A stretch of DNA of 9,057 nt. Origin: CAYRTD01 sp964426915 (GTDB lineage: Bacteria; Bacteroidota; Bacteroidia; Bacteroidales; GCA-2748055). The stretch lies in contig CAYRTD010000156.1 of NCBI GenBank assembly GCA_964426915.1, positions 1 through 9,057 of the forward strand. The letters are read 5' to 3'. The translations under genes and the position numbers were made by a program. This document shows, one piece after another, positions 1 through 5,930 of this stretch (position 1 is the first letter of the stretch; the number at the start of each line of letters is the position of its first letter). The notes under the pieces are model-generated. The model saw only the letters and a list, made by a program, of their open reading frames with translations. It made no database searches and was not told the DNA's origin.

Positions 1-116
1 CAGTAATCAGTAATCAGTAATCAGTAATCAGTAATCAGTAATCAGTAATCAGTAAGCAGTAAGCAGTACCGATTACCGATCACCGATCACCGATCACCGA
101 TCACCGATTACTGATT
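1..116. repeat. Degenerate heptanucleotide tandem array with strand switch
   Basis: A 7-bp period runs unbroken for about 16 units. There are seven perfect CAGTAAT units (1-49), two CAGTAAG (50-63), one CAGTACC (64-70), GATTACC (71-77), four GATCACC (78-105) and GATTACT (106-112), then GATT. The right half, read on the other strand, is CGGTGAT/CGGTAAT, a variant of the left-hand unit. The array is therefore head-to-head and can form an imperfect hairpin centred near 64-77. It begins at the window edge, so its true length is unknown. It lies downstream of the minus-strand BNR gene and contains no coding sequence. Short intergenic heptamer arrays like this arise by replication slippage. A role in transcription termination or mRNA 3'-end protection is possible but only inferred. 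Confidence 0.9.
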
Positions 117-165
117 GTCCTGCTTTTTGGACTTATGGGTTATATTGATTAAATAGAGTCTGAAT

Positions 166-3100
166 TTATTCTTTCTTAAATTCTTCGCGGGTAATGATTT
201 CAATCGCTTCATTACCTGTCTTTACAACCAGTTTATTAATTTGATCCAATTCAGCAAGCAAAAGATCGGCCTCTGAGGATTTCTTCTTAAGTTCTTTATC
301 CAGGGCAGTGAGCCTGTCGATCTGTGATTGAGTTGGTTTTCCATGATACCTCATTACAGCACCATAAATCCCGGATATCTTTTCGCGTAATTTTTCTTCT
401 CCGGTTATGCCTCCCATTTTAGTAGCAACCAATTCTATCCTTAATTGCTCCAGTTTATCGGCATAAGCATTCAGCTTTTTCTGAATGGAAGCTTTGGTCT
501 TCTCTTTTCCGGCAATTTCTCTTACATCTTTCATTACTCCATTCACTTTTGCGTCAACAAATGCAAGGTCCTCAAGCATTCGGTAAGCCTTTCTCAGGGT
601 AATTAGTTGTAATTCGCGATCTTCTAGGCTATGAGGGAGATCAGGGTCAAATTTCAGGGATACCTTCCCTTCAAATTCGTCTTCTCCTTTTATGATTTTA
701 ACTGTATAATCGCCAGGAAGATAAGTAGGACCAAAAAATGCTCCACTTGCAAGAGTGTTAGATACGGGTACTTTAGGAGGTTTTTCCCTTGGTGTCCAGG
801 CTTCCCTGTTGATACCTTTTCTTTTTCCGGCAGGAATTTCAGCGATTTTTTCACCTTCAGGATTATAGATTTCCATATACATATCACCAAATATGTGACG
901 TTTTTTCATATAATAGGTAATATAGACCGCATCTGCGGGGTTTCTGCCGGTAAACTCATCGTCACCTCCGAAACTTTGCTGTATCCCGAGACTGCTTATA
1001 TAATAAGGTCGTGAAGGCAGAAAGTACAGATCTTCTTCCAGTATTTTTTCACTGAGGGACCGCAAAGGTGTCAGGTCATCTATAATAAGGATACCCCTTC
1101 CATGGGTCCCCAACACCAGGTCCTGTTCACGAGGATGAATAACCATTTCACGGATGGCAACTTTGGGAATGTTTCCTGTAAATCCTGACCAGTTTTTTCC
1201 TTTATCGATAGAAGCAAAAAGACCGAATTCCGTTCCCAGGAAAAGGAGTTCAGGTTTCTTCAAATCCTGCAATATTCTGAAACAGTAGCCCTCAATATTT
1301 TCATCTACCAGCGATATAAAGCTTTCCCCAAAATCTTCAGACATATAAACATAGGGTTTCATATCTCCGTTGCGGTGATTGTCAAAGGTGACAAATATGG
1401 TTGCCTCATCAAAACGACCAGGCTCAACACTGGAAACCCAGTTGCCTGTGGGAAGACCCGGTATATTGGGAGTCACATTGGTCCAGTTTTTCCCACCATC
1501 CTTTGTTAGCTGTAAATAACCATCGTCAGTTCCTGCCCAGACTATATCAGGATTAAGCGGACTTTCTGCAATAGCATAAATCGTCGCATTATTTTCGGCG
1601 GTAGAATTATCAATGGTGATTCCCCCTGTTTTCTCCTGTTCCTGACGTTTGGGATCATTTGTGGTCAAATCCGGGGAAATTCTCTTCCAGCTATCGCCAC
1701 GGTCCAGTGATTTGAAAAGGTACTGGGCTCCAACATACATGGCATCTGTAGTTGGGCTTATATGTATTGAAGAATTCCAGTTCCAGCGCAAATCACCAGT
1801 TTCCTCATTTCCATAAGGTCTGATTTCTTTTATTTCACCTGTATTTTTATAGTAGCGTACAAAGTTTCCTCCTTGCCATTGCCAGTAGAGGATATTCGGG
1901 TCTTTTAAATCGGCAAAAACATAGAAACCATCTCCAAAACCTACATTATTCCAGTCGTAATTTTTAATACCTCCCGGACTTCTGCTGGGGCCAGTCCAGG
2001 ACCCGTTATCCTGTAATCCACCATAAACATTATAGGGATTCTCCATATCCACGCTCACCCGGTAGAATTGAGAAACAGGAAGATTCCTGAACATCGACCA
2101 TGTTTTTCCCTTATCAATGGATTTATAGACACCTCCGTCGGTACCAAGGTAAAGTAAATTATTATCTTTTTTACTTATCCATAATGCATGGTGGTCAACA
2201 TGGACATTACCACCTCCGACGTAAGCAAGCCGCATACTTTCTCCTCCGTTATCACTAACATTGAGATTAAACCCGGGTTTATATACTCGCATGGTATCAA
2301 CCGGATCCGGATAGATTAGGTGAAAGTAGAAAGGTCGTTCGGTAACTGCCTGGGTTTTGTTTACCCTTTCCCAGTTCTGGCCATTATCATCGGACCGGAA
2401 AAGTCCTCCTTCATCATTGTCAGCTTCAATAACGGCATATACAATTTCAGTATTCACCGGTGAAATGGCTACTGCAATTCTTCCCATTTCAGATTCCGGC
2501 AAACCTTTCTCAAGTTTTTCCCAGCTATTTCCACCATCTTTTGACATATAAAGACCACTGCCAGGGCCACCTGAATTAAAAAAGTACGGACTCCGCCTGT
2601 GTTCCCACATTCCCGCGAAAAGAATTTCAGGATTTTCAGGATTGATGGTAATGTCTGAACATCCGGTGTTTTCATCGACATAAAGAACTTTTTCCCAGCT
2701 ATTTCCACCGTCGCTGCTGCGGAAAACACCTCTTTCCTGATTTGCATTCCAGAGATTTCCCTGGGCTGCTGCATATATAATGTCAGGATTACCGGGATTA
2801 ATTACGATTCTCGATATTCTTTCTGTACTATCCAAACCGATCTCTTCCCAGCTTTCTCCCCCGTTAGTGGTTTTATACATTCCAGTTCCCACGGAAACAG
2901 AATTTCTCACCCAGCTTTCACCTGTTCCTACATATACAGTATCGGGATGACTCTGAACTATAGCGATAGCACCGATAGACATGGTATAATCATCAAATAC
3001 AGGGTCGAATTTTACTCCTCCGTTTTCTGATTTCCAGACTCCACCACTTGCTGAACCTGCATATATTATCCGGGGATCTTCCTGTACCGCATCCAGTGCA

Positions 3101-3252
3101 GATATCCTTCCGCTCATGGTAGCGGGGCCGATGTGTCTTGCTTTTATCTCACCAAAGGTATTAGAATTGACTTTTACAGGCTGCTGTGCTTTGGACAGGG
3201 GCAAAAAGGCAAGAGCCAGAATGGCAAAAAGATAAAAATGTTTTCTTATCAT
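166..3252 (-). CDS. Secreted BNR/Asp-box (sortilin/VPS10-like) beta-propeller protein
   Basis: This is a 1028-residue exported protein. Residues 1-22 form a signal peptide: basic MIRK, a hydrophobic core, then SKA before Gln23. From about residue 73 to 690 there are many Asp-box/BNR motifs of the form S-x-D-x-G-x-x-W, for example near 127-135 (TTNGGESW), 179-186 (SSDGGNSW), 237-244, 287-294, 378-385, 515-522, 583-590 and 681-688. These mark bladed beta-propellers of the sortilin/VPS10-like type. A conserved GTHGRG turn (715-720) closes the propeller region. A beta-rich segment (about 775-870) follows, then a charged helical, probably coiled-coil tail (about 880-1015). Bacteroidota homologues are often labelled glycosyl hydrolase, but I see no catalytic signature, so binding or scaffolding is as likely as hydrolysis. 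There is no obvious type IX C-terminal sorting domain. The gene starts 17 bp after the stop of the LolA-like gene and is probably co-transcribed with it. The start is fixed by the signal peptide. Confidence 0.93.
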   Translation of the reverse strand: MIRKHFYLFAILALAFLPLSKAQQPVKVNSNTFGEIKARHIGPATMSGRISALDAVQEDPRIIYAGSASGGVWKSENGGVKFDPVFDDYTMSIGAIAIVQSHPDTVYVGTGESWVRNSVSVGTGMYKTTNGGESWEEIGLDSTERISRIVINPGNPDIIYAAAQGNLWNANQERGVFRSSDGGNSWEKVLYVDENTGCSDITINPENPEILFAGMWEHRRSPYFFNSGGPGSGLYMSKDGGNSWEKLEKGLPESEMGRIAVAISPVNTEIVYAVIEADNDEGGLFRSDDNGQNWERVNKTQAVTERPFYFHLIYPDPVDTMRVYKPGFNLNVSDNGGESMRLAYVGGGNVHVDHHALWISKKDNNLLYLGTDGGVYKSIDKGKTWSMFRNLPVSQFYRVSVDMENPYNVYGGLQDNGSWTGPSRSPGGIKNYDWNNVGFGDGFYVFADLKDPNILYWQWQGGNFVRYYKNTGEIKEIRPYGNEETGDLRWNWNSSIHISPTTDAMYVGAQYLFKSLDRGDSWKRISPDLTTNDPKRQEQEKTGGITIDNSTAENNATIYAIAESPLNPDIVWAGTDDGYLQLTKDGGKNWTNVTPNIPGLPTGNWVSSVEPGRFDEATIFVTFDNHRNGDMKPYVYMSEDFGESFISLVDENIEGYCFRILQDLKKPELLFLGTEFGLFASIDKGKNWSGFTGNIPKVAIREMVIHPREQDLVLGTHGRGILIIDDLTPLRSLSEKILEEDLYFLPSRPYYISSLGIQQSFGGDDEFTGRNPADAVYITYYMKKRHIFGDMYMEIYNPEGEKIAEIPAGKRKGINREAWTPREKPPKVPVSNTLASGAFFGPTYLPGDYTVKIIKGEDEFEGKVSLKFDPDLPHSLEDRELQLITLRKAYRMLEDLAFVDAKVNGVMKDVREIAGKEKTKASIQKKLNAYADKLEQLRIELVATKMGGITGEEKLREKISGIYGAVMRYHGKPTQSQIDRLTALDKELKKKSSEADLLLAELDQINKLVVKTGNEAIEIITREEFKKE

Positions 3253-3269
3253 GGAATTAGAATTCTGCT

Positions 3270-3998
3270 TTATTCTTTTGTTTCAACGGGCTTTTCAAAC
3301 ATGGAGTCGTCAATTTCCGAATCAACTTCATATGAATCAATAACAATCTGGGATTGTACCTGGTCATTAACTTTTGATTCAATACTGTGAGGCATGATCA
3401 TTCCCTGTACGGGTTTGAAATTTGAATACCAGGAGGAAGCTTCCACCTCAGTTCCCTGGACATTAATTTTCGTGTCTACCCGAAGAGTAACGTAGTTTTC
3501 TGCATCAAGATAATAGGTGAAAACATCACCATCTTCCTTTTCAAGCCTTAATTTATAAGCAGGCGTACCTTCCATTTCATCTTCTCCTTCGTAAGTAAGA
3601 GTATGGCCTTTTTCCTCCCAGTTATAGAGGTCTCCATCCAGGTCGCCCATTTGCTTAATGGATTTTAATTGGTCGCCTGTCAAATCCTGGGGGTCCATGC
3701 TGCCGGACCATGGAATTATGGCCCATCCGGTTTCTCCGTTATATGCCTGTATTAATTTTGTTCCCTGAATCTCCGCTTCCATTCTGACTTTATCAGGTCT
3801 TTTTTGATATAATGCCATCGGGAATTCAGTTCCCATTTGAACAGCTTTGCCCCTGGCAATTACAGTATTGGTTTCCAATACCTTATCCATACCAACTACT
3901 TCGAAATGATTGTCAAGGATCTCGTTAAGATCTTGTGCGGATAAATTTGCTGCACTTAAAAAGGATACAGCTAACAATAGTGAAAGGATTTTTTTCAT
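3270..3998 (-). CDS. LolA-like outer-membrane lipoprotein-sorting family protein
   Basis: This is a 242-residue periplasmic protein. Residues 1-21 are a signal peptide (MKK, a Leu-rich core, LSA before Gln22). The mature part has the feel of the LolA/LolB-like half-barrel. An N-terminal helix (DLNEILDNHFEVVG) is followed by strands with the family's pattern: RGKAVQMGTEFPMALYQKRP at about 49-68, then an RMEAEIQGTKLIQAYNG strand pair, GWAIIPW, and a late YYLDAENYVTLRVDTK segment. The final part (SNFKPVQGMIMPHSIES) matches the usual ending in which the protein lists how the substrate changed. LolA itself carries lipoproteins across the periplasm. Bacteroidota have many paralogues of unknown cargo, and this is one of those rather than clearly the housekeeping LolA. 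It is first in a probable two-gene operon with the BNR protein, so the two may act on the same cell-surface process. The fold assignment rests on sequence pattern only. Confidence 0.82.
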   Translation of the reverse strand: MKKILSLLLAVSFLSAANLSAQDLNEILDNHFEVVGMDKVLETNTVIARGKAVQMGTEFPMALYQKRPDKVRMEAEIQGTKLIQAYNGETGWAIIPWSGSMDPQDLTGDQLKSIKQMGDLDGDLYNWEEKGHTLTYEGEDEMEGTPAYKLRLEKEDGDVFTYYLDAENYVTLRVDTKINVQGTEVEASSWYSNFKPVQGMIMPHSIESKVNDQVQSQIVIDSYEVDSEIDDSMFEKPVETKE

Positions 3999-4039
3999 TG
4001 TGATGTTTTTATAATTAAAAAATTAGGGATTTGTATAAA

Positions 4040-4072
4040 CAATAAATACTAAAATTATAAATTTACTTTCAA
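4040..4072 (-). promoter_or_regulatory. Possible Bacteroidota-type promoter of the LolA-like gene
   Basis: On the minus strand a TTG (4070-4072) lies 21 bp before TATTTATTG (4040-4048). The second box resembles, but does not exactly match, the Bacteroidota -7 consensus TAnnTTTG. It sits about 40 bp before the ATG at 3998, a plausible leader length. This is the best candidate in the gap, but the sequence is so AT-rich that a chance match is quite possible. Confidence 0.25.
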
Positions 4073-4331
4073 TAAAACCTATTTCGGCAGAAAAAAGTTT
4101 AAACATTCACTTATTTCGGTCTTGAATATCGGTAAAGTAGATGGTTAATCCGGTAGAAGGAGAATGTCTTTTAAAATGATTATTACTTTTTAGACAGCTT
4201 GCAGACAATGAGTAATGGATTGTAAGATTACCTTGATTTTTCAATCAGGGCTTCAAACGATCTGAAAGATCCAGAAATCAAAGGATGCTTATGAAGCAAA
4301 TTGATTATTTCATTGATTGATTTAAAAGTGG

Positions 4332-4339
4332 TATTTTTG
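4332..4339 (+). promoter_or_regulatory. TAnnTTTG box immediately before mntA
   Basis: TATTTTTG is an exact match to the Bacteroidota -7 consensus TAnnTTTG. It ends only 4 bp before the ATG at 4344, so initiation from it would give a leaderless or nearly leaderless mRNA. No TTG sits at the usual 19-21 bp spacing; the nearest is 16 bp upstream (4313-4315). It may be a chance match in AT-rich DNA. Confidence 0.22.
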
Positions 4340-4343
4340 GTGT

Positions 4344-4634
4344 ATGAAAACATTACAAGAGATAAAAAGCACCTTGAGTAGTCATAAAAACAGGTTGTTT
4401 AATGACTATCCGATAAAATCCATGGCGATTTTTGGTTCTTATTCACGAAAAGAGCAAAAAGACACAAGTGATTTAGATATTCTTGTAGAGTTTTCAGACA
4501 GGATTGGAATAAGATTCGTTGATTTGGCAGATGATTTAGAAAAAATTGTGGGATTTAAGGTTGATTTAGTTTCTAAAAAAGGAATGAAAGAAAAATATTT
4601 AAAATCTATAGATTCAGATTTAATTTATGTCTAA
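4344..4634 (+). CDS. mntA: MntA-type minimal nucleotidyltransferase antitoxin
   Basis: This 96-residue protein is typical in length for minimal nucleotidyltransferases of the MntA family. The catalytic signature GSX10DXD is exact: Gly31-Ser32, then Asp43 and Asp45 (SDLDILVEF), with a plausible third metal-binding Asp at 74 (KVDLVSK). In characterised MntA/HepT pairs the MntA enzyme transfers AMP from ATP onto a tyrosine of the HepT toxin, which silences it, so MntA is an enzymatic antitoxin of the cytoplasm. The gene overlaps the following toxin gene by 8 bp, the usual antitoxin-first arrangement, which implies translational coupling. No clear Shine-Dalgarno precedes the ATG. That start gives the normal family length and places the motif correctly. 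The pair is more AT-rich than the operon to its left, consistent with horizontal acquisition, though that is only inferred. Confidence 0.9.
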   Translation: MKTLQEIKSTLSSHKNRLFNDYPIKSMAIFGSYSRKEQKDTSDLDILVEFSDRIGIRFVDLADDLEKIVGFKVDLVSKKGMKEKYLKSIDSDLIYV

Positions 4635-4977
4635 ACGGAATACATTATTACTCCTGGACGATATGTTCCAATCAGCACAAAAGATTAAACGATATACAAA
4701 AGACATTGATTTTGATTCTTTTTTATCCGATGAAAAAACAATGGATGCAGTTATTCGTAATTTTGAGATAATTGGAGAAGCTGCAAATCGAATAGACCCA
4801 GATTATAGAAATCAAAACCCAGAAATTGAATGGAAAAGAATTCGTGGCTTTCGTAATCGAATAGTTCACGATTACTTCGGGATTGATTATGAAATTGTAT
4901 GGGAAATTATTGAGACATATTTAGATGAATTGATTGATTGGCTGGATACAGTAATTGACAATAATAAAGCTACATAG
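4627..4977 (+). CDS. hepT: HepT-type HEPN RNase toxin (DUF86)
   Basis: This is a 116-residue, almost all-helical protein. The HEPN active-site motif RX4HXY is intact: Arg76, His81, Tyr83 within FRNRIVHDYFG. Upstream, the conserved helix with RNFEIIGEAANRI (44-56) is a hallmark of the HepT/DUF86 family. Arg and His form the RNase centre of HEPN toxins. The Tyr of this motif is the residue AMPylated by MntA in studied systems. Characterised HepT proteins cut RNA, with tRNA ends reported as targets, and so stop growth when not neutralised. The ATG lies inside the last codons of mntA (8-bp overlap) in a different frame, so the two are co-expressed. All key residues are present, so the toxin is predicted active. 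Roles proposed for such pairs are plasmid or island maintenance and phage defence; nothing here distinguishes these. Confidence 0.92.
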   Translation: MSKRNTLLLLDDMFQSAQKIKRYTKDIDFDSFLSDEKTMDAVIRNFEIIGEAANRIDPDYRNQNPEIEWKRIRGFRNRIVHDYFGIDYEIVWEIIETYLDELIDWLDTVIDNNKAT

Positions 4978-5083
4978 CCATAGTATACAATACAAAACGG
5001 TTAGGGTTCAGTAGAAAGAAGAATATGTTTGAAGGACAACCAGAGAATTACTCTTTTGGTTCTTCTTTACCAAATTGAATAAT

Positions 5084-5543
5084 ATGAAAACAAGGAGAAT
5101 GATTTTGTTGGGATTACTTATCTCGACAGTCATTTTAAATGTACAAGCGGATTTTAGACCGGATATGTCATTAACACACATAGAGATACATTATTTGGAC
5201 AGATTGATTATCGTGGCGATTTAAGAATGAGCGGTCTTTGTCTGCTTTATTCGCGCCTTAGTTTTGACAATGAGAAAAGAAATTATTATAAAATACCATG
5301 TCAGTTGGAATATATCTATCCTAAAGGTATTTTTAGACCACGAATTGCTTACGGATTAAACTTTATATATAGCGGGTTATCCTACAGTCTCTTTTAATTT
5401 TGGGGCAAACATAAATCTAACTGAAAAACTGTTTTTTTTTGAGTGCAACTTCAGATATTGAATATAATCAAATAATGTTAATAGTACCTATGGATGAACT
5501 TTCATATTCATTACAAATAGGATTGTTTATGAGAATTAAATAA
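5084..5543 (+). pseudogene. Decayed DFRPG-type exported protein gene
   Basis: The ATG at 5084 opens a signal peptide (MKTRRMILL, hydrophobic, ending VQA) followed by DFRP. One base is missing at about 5161 (CCGGATAT where CCGGGATAT would keep frame). The frame then switches to one reading GYVINTHRDTLFGQIDYRGD, and the unshifted frame stops at 5222-5224. A second break at about 5365-5380 moves the reading to PTVSFNFGANINLTEKL. A third lies in a T9 run (5432-5440), after which SATSDIEYNQIMLIVP continues to a TAA at 5541-5543. The mature start DFRPGYV...DYRGDLR is familiar from exported Bacteroidota proteins of several hundred residues with a C-terminal beta-barrel-like part. Here only about 150 codons remain and the N-terminal part joins barrel-like strands directly, so a central deletion is also likely. 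Three independent breaks argue for a true pseudogene rather than a single sequencing error. The family attribution is from memory. Confidence 0.72.
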
Positions 5544-5548
5544 TGAAC

Positions 5549-5658
5549 TTATTTCTCCCCTTCAAAATAATATCTGTCCTTCTTATTCGGATTCCTTGAT
5601 TTGGTTTTCTCATTTGAAGGCACACCTGAACGCTGTGAAATAACAACGATATTAAATC
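5549..5658 (-). pseudogene. Possible 3' tail of a minus-strand gene cut by a repeat
   Basis: On the minus strand about 36 codons read FNIVVISQRSGVPSNEKTKS and on to RYYFEGEK, then stop at 5549-5551. Upstream in the same frame the reading enters the palindromic repeat terminus at 5659, so any original N-terminal part is gone. A charged, Asn/Lys-rich ending is common at protein C-termini. The tail converges on the end of the neighbouring pseudogene (6-bp gap). I do not recognise the family. The open 63-codon frame that includes the repeat is not itself a credible gene. Confidence 0.2.
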
Positions 5659-5702
5659 GAACATTATGGACAGACACTACATAGTGCTTGTCCTTAATGT
5701 CG
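5659..5702. repeat. Palindrome of two abutting repeat termini
   Basis: GAACATTATGGACAGACACT (5659-5678) is followed after ACAT by AGTGCTTGTCCTTAATGTCG (5683-5702), its imperfect reverse complement (about 16 of 19 pairs). Both are variants of the terminal sequence of the larger element at 5703-5878. This therefore looks like one element's right end joined to another's left end, or a very short internally deleted copy. It can form a hairpin with a 4-nt loop. Confidence 0.75.
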
Positions 5703-5878
5703 AGTGTCTGGATCATAATGTTCAAGATCAAGGCGCGCAAAAATTTTAAACCGCAGTATACTAGCGTATATGAGGATTTAAAATTTTTGCAGCAACGCAG
5801 AACCGAGTGATAACGAGCTCACGAATACCGCTGAAATTTAACACTGAATGAGTATTTTGGACATTATGGACAGATACT
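5703..5878. repeat. Nested palindromic repeat element, copy 1
   Basis: This is an element of about 176 bp. The outer ends are imperfect inverted repeats: AGTGTCTGGATCATAATGTT (5703-5722) and GGACATTATGGACAGATACT (5859-5878). Inside lies a stronger palindrome: GCAAAAATTTTAAACC (5737-5752) pairs with GGATTTAAAATTTTTGC (5774-5790) with one bulged base, around a core containing GTATACTAGCGTATAT (5756-5771). It carries no coding capacity. A segment of about 55 bp between GCAACGCAG (ending 5800) and the right terminus is absent from the second copy at 8983. The layout fits a small non-autonomous, MITE- or REP-like mobile palindrome. No transposase in the window identifies its mobiliser. Confidence 0.8.
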
Positions 5879-5883
5879 AAATA

Positions 5884-5930
5884 GGTGAAAAAAACTTAGT
5901 CAGTCACGCCTGTTCTAACTATTTTTCACC
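5884..5930 (-). terminator. Weak hairpin at the end of the methyltransferase gene
   Basis: GGTGAAAAA (5884-5892) and TTTTTCACC (5922-5930) are perfect inverted repeats flanking the methyltransferase stop codon (5919-5921). The stem has 9 bp and the loop about 29 nt. Read on the minus strand, the distal arm contains a run of seven T. The long loop and AT-rich stem make it a poor intrinsic terminator, so the role is tentative. Confidence 0.22.

Larger units (their letters stand above)
3999..4343. other. Gene-free spacer between divergent genes
   Basis: This 345-bp AT-rich spacer separates the minus-strand LolA/BNR operon from the plus-strand toxin-antitoxin pair, so it should hold both promoters. 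No RNA gene or strong hairpin is apparent. One minus-strand reading frame (4228-4353, 41 codons plus stop) opens with ATG and overlaps the first 10 bp of the nucleotidyltransferase gene. Its translation (MFSYTKNTTFKSINEIINLL, then a further 21 residues) is not obviously low-complexity. It could be a small gene, a gene remnant or chance, and I recognise no family. Confidence 0.5.

Noticed and set aside
1..116. CRISPR array
   Set aside because: The units are contiguous heptamers without unique spacers, and there are no cas genes nearby.
631..1014. Plus-strand open frame of 127 codons inside the BNR gene
   Set aside because: It is antisense to a well-supported 1028-codon gene, has a Phe/Ser/Ile-rich shadow composition and no recognisable domain. 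Other short frames inside the BNR, LolA-like and lipoprotein genes were dismissed for the same reason.
5038..5061. Intrinsic terminator after hepT (AACCA...TGGTT hairpin)
   Set aside because: The stem is short and interrupted, low in G/C, and is not followed by a clear T run.
5549..5740. 63-codon minus-strand open frame as a complete gene
   Set aside because: Its first half is translated palindromic repeat sequence. Only the last 36 or so codons could be genuine, and then only as a remnant.
5659..5878. Integron attC site
   Set aside because: The palindromes are tempting, but there are no recognisable attC core sites at the ends, no integrase in view, and the element is bounded by terminal repeats instead.
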